Assembly (NCBI GenBank): GCA_021798975.1 | Contig: JAJZBJ010000007.1 | Span: 1 to 42,195 of the forward strand | DNA from: Bacillota bacterium | GTDB lineage: Bacteria > Bacillota > Sulfobacillia > Sulfobacillales > Sulfobacillaceae | DNA length: 42,195 nt | Direction of reading: 5' to 3' | Shown here: piece after piece, positions 37,414 to 42,195 of the stretch | Layout: every line of letters starts with the position of its first letter | Numbering within the stretch: the stretch's first letter is position 1 | The notes under the pieces: model-generated | Seen by the model: only the letters and a program-made list of their open reading frames with translations | Database searches by the model: none | Told to the model about the DNA's origin: nothing | Translations under genes and position numbers: made by a program

Positions 37414-37695
37414 TTAGGCATCCTGATGGAGGAAATAGTTGGGCTCGCCAAAGGCTTCGGCCAACGCGGCCGCTAGGTCATGGCCACACCGAAGCGCACC
37501 GACAGCGATGCGGGTGGGATCCATAGGAGCGACGTCGGCGATGGTCTGTACGAGTTCCGTCCAATCCATCCAACTGTCCAGATTCTCAGCAAAAAGCGGC
37601 GTGTCAGGTTGCAACTGCCGGGCATCGAATCCCCATTCTTCGCGTAGGACGCGTTGAACGATATGCCACCAGCTTTGCTGTGCGTCGGGCATCAT
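37414..37695 (-). CDS. acyl-carrier-protein-like small protein
   Basis: A 93-residue acidic protein. ADTPLFAENLDSWMDWTELVQTIAD-type sequence in the middle (about 30-54) looks like an acyl carrier protein: a Thr-Pro-Leu before helix 2, then Asp-Ser (Ser41) where 4'-phosphopantetheine would attach, then an acidic helix. The normal DSL reads DSW, so the match is loose and could be chance. GAGGAGGGAGAG precedes ATG 37695 (ATG 37692 also possible). No fatty acid or polyketide gene is close. It is divergent from the DosS-like kinase. Confidence 0.5.
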   Translation of the reverse strand: MMPDAQQSWWHIVQRVLREEWGFDARQLQPDTPLFAENLDSWMDWTELVQTIADVAPMDPTRIAVGALRCGHDLAAALAEAFGEPNYFLHQDA

Positions 37696-37780
37696 CTCTC
37701 CCTCCTCGGATGATGGTCGATTTCAGTATCCAGTCCCGCGCCGAGAGGCGACACGGCCAAAGGACCCTGTCTCGCGGGGG

Positions 37781-37857
37781 CGAATGGCCATGCAATCGGG
37801 GACCAATAGCCTTATCGGGCCGTTGAAGTTGTGTCGCATAGGAGCGGACGCCATAAT
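37781..37857 (+). promoter_or_regulatory. control region of the DosS-like kinase with GGACC boxes
   Basis: CGAATGGCC at 37781-37789 and GGGACCAAT at 37799-37807, then TTGTGT (37829-37834), 17 bases and -10 CATAAT (37852-37857). The predicted start is near 37865, so the boxes lie 58-84 bases upstream. They would allow autoregulation of the kinase-regulator operon. Confidence 0.5.
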
Positions 37858-37890
37858 AGGAAGAAGCAGGCTAAGGGAGGAATTTGTCTC

Positions 37891-39264
37891 GTGGTGCGGA
37901 TGGCCAAAGGGTGGAGAGACCGGATCGCGGCGACGTTAATGGCCATGGCCGGCGTGGCGTTGACCGTGTTTGTCTACACTCATTTCATCAGCACCCTGGA
38001 CGTGCGGCACGGTTATAAGCTGTTCTATTTAGGCATTGTGCTGGTGTTTTTCACCGGCGTGTTCTCGTTCGTGGTCTTTGGCCTGTTGGAACGGCAGCAA
38101 ACCCAGTTGGAACGCGCCAATGAGGAACTGCAGCGTCGCCGCGACATTTTGCAAGGGCTTTGGGACGCCACCGAGATGGCGGCCGAGAAGCCGGACGTCG
38201 AAGGAGTCTTGCAGCGCATCGTGGATGTGGCGCGGCCGCTGTTTGGAGCCGAGTACGCCGCCTTGGCGGTGCTCTCGGACGAGGATCCGTCCAAAATCAG
38301 CCGCTTCATTACCTCGGGCATTTCAGACGCCATGCGGGAGAAGATTGGGAATTTGCCGACCGGCCGCGGCCTTCTCGGCGAAGTGATTCGCACCAAGCAG
38401 GTGATTCGTCTGGAGGACATGTCCAAGCATGCCGCGTCGTCCGGGTTTCCGGCGCATCATCCCCCGATGACCAGCTTTTTGGGGTTGCCGCTTCTTTATC
38501 AAGGCGCGGTGGTGGGGCACCTCTACCTGACCAACAAGCCCGGGGGTTTTACGGAGCAAGACCAAGCCATGGCCCAGCTCTTTTCCCGGCAGGCGGCCGT
38601 GGTGATATCGAACGCGCGGCTGTATCAGGACCGCGAGGCCTGGGCTACCGTAGAAGAGCGCGAGCGGATTGGCCGGGAGCTGCATGACGGCGTGCTGCAA
38701 ACCTTGTATGGGCTCACCTTGTCGCTGGAGTTTATTTTGGATTCCCACGAGAGCCTGGCGGCCGATCTTCGCCGCGAATTGAATCGCATCACCGAGACAC
38801 TCAGCCTCACCATGACGGATATCCGGATCTATATCCAGAGTCTCGGCGCCTCGCCGGTGGATTTTCTGGTGGCTGTGAAGGACATGCTGCACAGGACCGG
38901 AAACGGCGGGGAAGTGGGGCTCGAGTTTCACGATCACGAATATCGCAGCCTGGATGCCGAAGCGGTGCATGATCTTGTCTTAACGGTACAGGAGGCGGTG
39001 TCGAATTCCAAGCGCCACGGCCATGCCGACCAGATTACGGTGGGGTGGGAGAGTACGGATTGGGAATATCATCTGTGGATCGAGGATAATGGCCAGGGAT
39101 TTCCCGCCGATGGAGCCGACGCACCGGATGCCGGACACCATTTTGGGCTCGCGAACATGCAGCGGCGCATTGAGCGCATGGGGGGCACAATGGATGTATC
39201 CAGCGAGCCCGGGAGCGGTACCATGATTCAGTTTCGTTGGCCGCGGACGCCGCTCATGCACTAG
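37891..39264 (+). CDS. DosS/DosT-like membrane-anchored GAF sensor histidine kinase
   Basis: A 457-residue kinase. Two membrane helices (about 12-34 and 43-66) and a coiled coil (68-90) precede a GAF domain (about 100-245), HisKA_3 (250-315, phosphoacceptor His265 in RELHDGVLQ) and HATPase (355-452, NxxxH-type box near Ser371-Asn372, DNGQGF). The GAF has NLPTGRGLLGEVI, IRLEDMSKHAASSGFPAHH and PPMTSFLGLP, which align with mycobacterial DosS; His190 falls on DosS His149, the proximal heme ligand, and His180 on His139. It should therefore bind heme and sense O2, CO, NO or redox state. GTG 37891 follows GGGAGG. DosS has two GAF domains; this has one plus membrane anchors. Confidence 0.88.
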   Translation: MVRMAKGWRDRIAATLMAMAGVALTVFVYTHFISTLDVRHGYKLFYLGIVLVFFTGVFSFVVFGLLERQQTQLERANEELQRRRDILQGLWDATEMAAEKPDVEGVLQRIVDVARPLFGAEYAALAVLSDEDPSKISRFITSGISDAMREKIGNLPTGRGLLGEVIRTKQVIRLEDMSKHAASSGFPAHHPPMTSFLGLPLLYQGAVVGHLYLTNKPGGFTEQDQAMAQLFSRQAAVVISNARLYQDREAWATVEERERIGRELHDGVLQTLYGLTLSLEFILDSHESLAADLRRELNRITETLSLTMTDIRIYIQSLGASPVDFLVAVKDMLHRTGNGGEVGLEFHDHEYRSLDAEAVHDLVLTVQEAVSNSKRHGHADQITVGWESTDWEYHLWIEDNGQGFPADGADAPDAGHHFGLANMQRRIERMGGTMDVSSEPGSGTMIQFRWPRTPLMH

Positions 39265-39279
39265 AGAGGGAGGATACCA

Positions 39280-39945
39280 ATGGAATCAAGCGAGACCGAG
39301 GCCATGATACGGGTCGCCATTGTCGATGACCACGAAGTGGTGCGGATGGGCTTAAAGAACTTGATTGATCACCAGCCCGATTTGGAGGTGGTGGGCGATT
39401 ACGGCACGGGAAAGAGCGCCATTGAGCACATTCCCCACCACGCGGATGTGGCGGTGTTGGACGTGCGCTTGCCGGACCTGAATGGGTTCGAGGTATGCCG
39501 CCAAATTAAAGAGAAGGATGAGCGGGTGCAAGTCATCATGCTCACCTCGTTCGGCCAGGACGAAATGGTGGTGGATGCCATCGACGCGGGAGCGTCGGGC
39601 TACCTGTTGAAGGAGTCTCGCGGACACACGGTGATTGAAGGGATTCGCACGGTGGCGCAAGGCGGGTCGCTCTTTAGCCCGCAAGTCACAGCGGCCTTGT
39701 TCCGCCGCCTGAAGACCGCTCAGGGGCCGCAAGATCCCATCGAAGAATTGAACGACAACGAAACTAAAATTTTGGCGCTAGTGGCAGAAGGCAAGACCAA
39801 CCGGGAAATTGGCGAGCAGCTGTATCTGAGCGAAAAAACGGTCAAGCATTATGTGAGCAATATTTTGAGCAAACTAGGCTACACCCGGCGGGCCGAGGCC
39901 GCCGCCCACTACGCGCGGTACCAGTCAGACCGGCACCGCACCTAG
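39280..39945 (+). CDS. DosR-like NarL-family response regulator
   Basis: A 221-residue regulator, start ATG 39280 with GGGAGG upstream. The receiver has VDDHEVVRMGL, phosphoacceptor Asp61 in DVAVLDVRLPDLNG, Thr89 and Lys111. The LuxR-type domain (about 155-215) has GKTNREIGEQLYLSEKTVKH and YVSNILSKLG. Both parts resemble DosR/DevR closely, for instance DVAVLDVRLP and EKTVK-x-YVS; DosR contacts DNA with Lys179, Lys182 and Asn183, here Lys186, Lys189 and His190. It lies 15 bases after the kinase. Its likely targets are the GGGACC boxes found in this window, by analogy with the DosR box GGGACT. Confidence 0.9.
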   Translation: MESSETEAMIRVAIVDDHEVVRMGLKNLIDHQPDLEVVGDYGTGKSAIEHIPHHADVAVLDVRLPDLNGFEVCRQIKEKDERVQVIMLTSFGQDEMVVDAIDAGASGYLLKESRGHTVIEGIRTVAQGGSLFSPQVTAALFRRLKTAQGPQDPIEELNDNETKILALVAEGKTNREIGEQLYLSEKTVKHYVSNILSKLGYTRRAEAAAHYARYQSDRHRT

Positions 39946-40052
39946 CGGTGGTTCTTCAGCATGAGGATTCCTCCGATCACGAGAGCCCAGATGGCGACCT
40001 GCGCAACCCCCATCACCACCCACGGGTTCAAATACTCTAATCCGCGAAGCAT
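39942..40052 (-). CDS. 36-residue single-helix membrane peptide
   Basis: A short gene with GGAGG 8 bases before ATG 40052. The product starts MLRGLEYLNPWVVMG, has one helix (about 11-32, WVVMGVAQVAIWALVIGGIL) and ends MLKNHR. Its stop overlaps that of the converging DosR-like gene by 3 bases. It is divergent from the diiron gene, and the region between carries GGACC boxes. It looks like the small accessory peptides of respiratory complexes. No family is recognised. Confidence 0.6.
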   Translation of the reverse strand: MLRGLEYLNPWVVMGVAQVAIWALVIGGILMLKNHR

Positions 40053-40086
40053 GGAATACACCTCCATATCTCATGATTCAGTGTAA

Positions 40087-40118
40087 ATCTGGCCGCGGTT
40101 CGAATACTGCGGCCAGAT
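40087..40118. promoter_or_regulatory. 10-bp perfect inverted repeat
   Basis: ATCTGGCCGC (40087-40096) and GCGGCCAGAT (40109-40118) with a 12-base spacer. It is 35-66 bases upstream of the 36-residue peptide start. No T-run follows on the plus strand, so it is more likely an operator or a cruciform than a terminator. Confidence 0.4.
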
Positions 40119-40130
40119 GGCCCTGTTGTG

Positions 40131-40231
40131 CCGGACCATGGGCCCTCTTGATCTCCCCGGAAAAAAGGGACCAATGGCGACAATTTTTGGGCCTTTGGAC
40201 CGTAATGAGAGGCTCGATGGATGGCTAAATT
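40131..40231 (+). promoter_or_regulatory. GGACC boxes and -10 of the diiron gene
   Basis: CGGACCATGGGCC at 40132-40144, GGGACCAAT at 40167-40175 and GGGCCTTTGGACC at 40189-40201, which resembles a DosR box (GGGACT-WW-AGTCCC). The -10 TAAATT is at 40226-40231, so the predicted start is near 40238 and the last box is centred about 43 bases upstream, a usual activator position. No good -35 is present. Confidence 0.55.
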
Positions 40232-40259
40232 AAGGGAATAGAGCAAAGGGGGCGATTCA

Positions 40260-41018
40260 ATGATCCATGTAGATCCATCGATGACCGACGAGGAGTTTCT
40301 GCGTCTGTTTGAAAAGGGGATTCATGCCCAGTGGGGCACCGATGCTATTGACTGGGGTCTGGTTGAAACCATTCCCGATGCCAAAAAAGAGGCCTTGGGC
40401 CATTTAATCACCCCGGTTTATTTGGGCGAGCAAACCGCTATGTTGGGGGTTTCGTCGGTTCTGCCCATGATCTTGACGGGCGGCCATCCGGAGCCGGCCT
40501 TATACTTGGCCAGCATGGGACTCGATGAAGCCCGGCATTTTCGCAACCTCAACCACTTGTACCGGGTGCTGGGGGTCGAGCCTCTGGCCAGCCGGCGCCT
40601 GCCCGAAATGTGGCGTTACCATGCCCGGCTTTTGCAGAAACATGACCCGGTTCAATGGGTATTTGGCATTCTGATTAGCGACCTCTTTGCGAAAACCTTT
40701 TATGGGGGATTTGCCGACCGCTTTCCAGACAGCGTGGTGGGACGGCTGTCGCGGCGTACACTGCAGGATGAAGCGCGGCATCAGGCCTTCTCCGATCGCT
40801 ACCTGAACCGGATGCTGCCGACCATGGATCCCGATGCCAAACACGAGCTCTTGGTCTTGCGCGATGACTTGTTCCGGATTATGGAAAGGTTGGGCGAGCG
40901 GCTGCGCGGTTCCATGGAGGTCTTGGATTGGTCTCCGGAAGAATTTTTGACGGAGCTCTGGGACGACACCGAAAAATGGGTGCGGCGCTTGGGTTTGGTG
41001 TCTGCTACCGAGGTGTGA
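40260..41018 (+). CDS. ferritin-like/R2-like diiron carboxylate protein
   Basis: A 252-residue all-helical protein of the ferritin-like superfamily. Iron ligands are Glu57 (LGEQTA), Glu90 and His93 (DEARH), and Glu171 and His174 (DEARH again). The paired DExxH motifs about 80 residues apart fit the ribonucleotide reductase R2-like/AurF-type diiron proteins. The fourth carboxylate is not certain; Asp141 is a candidate. Such enzymes oxidise small molecules or fatty-acid-like substrates with O2. AAAGGGGG precedes ATG 40260. It is a single gene with GGACC boxes upstream. The reaction is unknown; there is no reductase partner beside it. Confidence 0.78.
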   Translation: MIHVDPSMTDEEFLRLFEKGIHAQWGTDAIDWGLVETIPDAKKEALGHLITPVYLGEQTAMLGVSSVLPMILTGGHPEPALYLASMGLDEARHFRNLNHLYRVLGVEPLASRRLPEMWRYHARLLQKHDPVQWVFGILISDLFAKTFYGGFADRFPDSVVGRLSRRTLQDEARHQAFSDRYLNRMLPTMDPDAKHELLVLRDDLFRIMERLGERLRGSMEVLDWSPEEFLTELWDDTEKWVRRLGLVSATEV

Positions 41019-41094
41019 CGTTGGTATGAACCGGCCAGTCCATTCATAGATTGCCTTGAGGGACAAAGCACGAGCCTCTCAGGGAGGGATCCGA

Positions 41095-41367
41095 GTGGAC
41101 TGGAAGGTGTTTTTATCAACCTTTGCACTGATTTTTTTTGCGGAGCTGGGCGACAAAACCCAGCTAAGCGTGATGACCTTGTCAGCCCAGAGCGATTCAG
41201 GCGTATCCGTGTTTGTCGGGGCAGCCGTCGCGTTGGCCTTGAGCGCCCTCTTGGCGGTCATTTTTGGCGAGGCAGTGACCCGGCTGGTGCCCACCCAATA
41301 TATTCACCTCGGCGCCGGAATCATGTTTGTCGGGCTCGGCATTCTTTTAATGCTGGGGAAGCTATAA
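41095..41367 (+). CDS. half-size TMEM165/GDT1 (UPF0016) transporter
   Basis: A 90-residue protein with three membrane helices. The E-x-G-D-K-T motif (FAELGDKTQL, Glu17-Leu-Gly-Asp-Lys-Thr22) is the signature of the UPF0016/GDT1 cation exchangers, which carry Mn2+ or Ca2+. Full-length members have two such motifs in about 190 residues; this has one, so it must dimerise or work with another half. No second half is next to it. GTG 41095 follows GGGAGGG; the longer version from 41056 has no site. Confidence 0.85.
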   Translation: MDWKVFLSTFALIFFAELGDKTQLSVMTLSAQSDSGVSVFVGAAVALALSALLAVIFGEAVTRLVPTQYIHLGAGIMFVGLGILLMLGKL

Positions 41368-41414
41368 GCGGTGTACGCTGGCAGGAATTGAAAGCGCCAG
41401 GAGAGTTTCACGCA

Positions 41415-41443
41415 TTGAATCGAGCACGTGTCCGTGCTATAAT
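41415..41443 (+). promoter_or_regulatory. sigma-A promoter of tRNA-Arg
   Basis: TTGAAT, 17 bases, TATAAT (41438-41443). Transcription should start near 41450, 8 bases before the tRNA. This is the best promoter in the window. Confidence 0.9.
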
Positions 41444-41457
41444 GCTAAGGTCACAGT

Positions 41458-41532
41458 GCGCCCGTGGTGAAGTGGATATCACGCAGGCCTCCGGAGCCTG
41501 AAGCAGGGGTTCGAGTCCCTTCGGGCGCACCA
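41458..41532 (+). tRNA. tRNA-Arg (anticodon CCG)
   Basis: Acceptor GCGCCCG pairs with CGGGCGC; the D arm has GTGA/TCAC. The anticodon stem CAGGC/GCCTG encloses the loop CTCCGGA, so the anticodon is CCG and it decodes CGG. The T arm has AGGGG-TTCGAGT-CCCTT with one G-T pair. CCA is encoded at 41530-41532. Promoter and terminator frame it as a single-gene unit. Confidence 0.96.
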
Positions 41533-41544
41533 TAAAATTTGAAA

Positions 41545-41575
41545 CCCGCATCCTGCAAAGGAATGCGGGCTTTTT
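41545..41575 (+). terminator. terminator of tRNA-Arg
   Basis: CCCGCAT/ATGCGGG, an 11-base loop that can pair CC with GG, then C and TTTTT, 12 bases after the tRNA. Confidence 0.88.
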
Positions 41576-41711
41576 GTGTGCGCCCGGCATGGTATTCAGA
41601 TGCCAGCCGCAGGTACGTCAAGCATCTGGTGCACACGCGCCCCTATAATAGCCTCGGCTCATGCGGTCCGCCACTGGTGGCGGTGTTCTGGGGTTTCCGG
41701 GACAGACCCGG

Positions 41712-42195
41712 CTATGCGAAGTCGGACTCATTGGCGCCCTCGCGCATGAGATGCGGGACGCTTTCTGTGCGTGTCGGGGGGGCCGTGAAGCGGGTGGGGA
41801 CATCCACGAGGGCAGGTTGGCGAGACCGGATGGCCTCTTGCAACGCCTCATCCAGTCCGCGGGCGGTTCGGGGACGAAACCCCGGCCCCCCGGCCGACTC
41901 CGCAAACGCCGCAAAGTCCGGATTTCTCAAATTCATGCCATAAACAGGGAGATGGGCCTGTTCCTGCTTGATGGCCCCTTCCCCCAGAAGGCCATTGTTG
42001 AACACGACCACCGTGATGGGCAGGTGATGCTGCACGGCGGTGGCGAACTCCATGCCGGTCATGGCGAACCCGCCGTCACCCGCCAAGGCCACCACTGGGA
42101 CATCGGGCATCGCCGCTGGGAGCGCAAACCCCATGGATCGCCACCGGCCGGAAATCAGCGTCGTCTCCTGGCGGGCGGCAAATGCACGCCCGTGA
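41712..42195 (-). CDS. thiamine pyrophosphate-dependent enzyme, C-terminal part (pyruvate oxidase-like)
   Basis: Partial gene: the 5' part lies beyond base 42195, and the frame is open to the window end. The visible 160 residues are the TPP-binding C-terminal domain. GRWRSMGFALPAA is followed by GDGGFAMTGMEFATAVQHHL and then NN, the GDG-x(24-27)-NN cofactor motif, with Asp in GDG holding Mg2+. EGAIKQEQAHLPVYGMNLRNPDFAAFAESAGG is similar to bacterial pyruvate oxidase/pyruvate:quinone oxidoreductase rather than to acetolactate synthase. It would feed electrons from pyruvate to quinone or O2. The N-terminus is needed to say more. Confidence 0.78.
   Translation of the reverse strand, partial: HGRAFAARQETTLISGRWRSMGFALPAAMPDVPVVALAGDGGFAMTGMEFATAVQHHLPITVVVFNNGLLGEGAIKQEQAHLPVYGMNLRNPDFAAFAESAGGPGFRPRTARGLDEALQEAIRSRQPALVDVPTRFTAPPTRTESVPHLMREGANESDFA

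Noticed and set aside
40087-40118. Terminator for the DosR-like gene
   Set aside because: The stem is good but no T-run follows on the plus strand, and it is 140 bases after the stop.
41644-41649. TATAAT downstream of tRNA-Arg on the plus strand
   Set aside because: No -35 at 16-18 bases; it would read antisense into the TPP enzyme gene.
1-42195. CRISPR arrays, insertion sequences, prophage or integrase genes
   Set aside because: No spaced direct repeats, transposase or integrase sequences seen; the tRNA-Arg has no neighbouring integrase.

Overview
The window looks like chromosomal DNA of a GC-rich Bacillota, most likely a Sulfobacillus-like acidophile. This is inferred from strong GGAGG-type ribosome binding sites, frequent GTG/TTG starts, a tRNA with encoded CCA, an aa3-600-type QoxABCD menaquinol oxidase with a lipoprotein subunit II, MurQ/MurR, PaiB, a DoxX-like protein and a DUF981-like protein. 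No phage, insertion sequence, plasmid or CRISPR signature was seen. The species was not proven.

Layout. 1-3.8 kb (minus): two GNAT acetyltransferases, murQ and a MurR/RpiR regulator with an inverted-repeat operator candidate. 3.8-7.5 kb: CPBP protease, two membrane proteins, a GNAT and a P-loop kinase-like protein. 7.5-11.1 kb (minus): a heterodimeric ABC exporter with one degenerate ATP site. 11.2-13.7 kb: PaiB-like protein, NUDIX hydrolase and small membrane proteins. 13.7-17.6 kb (minus): qoxABCD. 17.7-20.9 kb: MFS exporter, universal stress protein, DUF981-like protein. 21.1-24.5 kb: two exported beta-propellers. 24.5-27.9 kb: a split cytochrome b operon without Rieske protein, preceded by a 30-residue membrane peptide, and a divergent membrane protein. 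28-29.7 kb: SDR plus a divergent QueA-like protein. 29.8-32.5 kb: a GAF-GAF histidine kinase/NarL-type regulator pair and an Rrf2 regulator. 33.1-35.5 kb: methyltransferase-UspA fusion and a radical SAM/SPASM protein. 35.6-37.7 kb (minus): class II aldolase-like protein, HNH-associated-repeat protein and an ACP-like protein. 37.9-40 kb: a second two-component pair. 40-42.2 kb: a 36-residue membrane peptide, a diiron protein, a half-size GDT1 protein, tRNA-Arg(CCG) and the end of a TPP enzyme.

The most interesting signal is regulatory. The kinase at 37.9 kb has a GAF domain that matches the heme GAF of mycobacterial DosS/DosT, including the histidine at the proximal heme-ligand position, and its partner at 39.3 kb closely resembles DosR. 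Five intergenic regions in the window (upstream of the stress protein/DUF981 pair, the cytochrome b operon/27.2-kb gene, the methyltransferase-UspA operon, the kinase itself, and the diiron gene) carry related GGGACC/TGGACCC boxes. Several lie 40-70 bases ahead of recognisable -10 elements that lack a good -35. This suggests a DosR-like gas- or redox-sensing regulon outside Actinobacteria, linking respiration, universal stress proteins and small membrane peptides. The link between regulator and boxes is inference.
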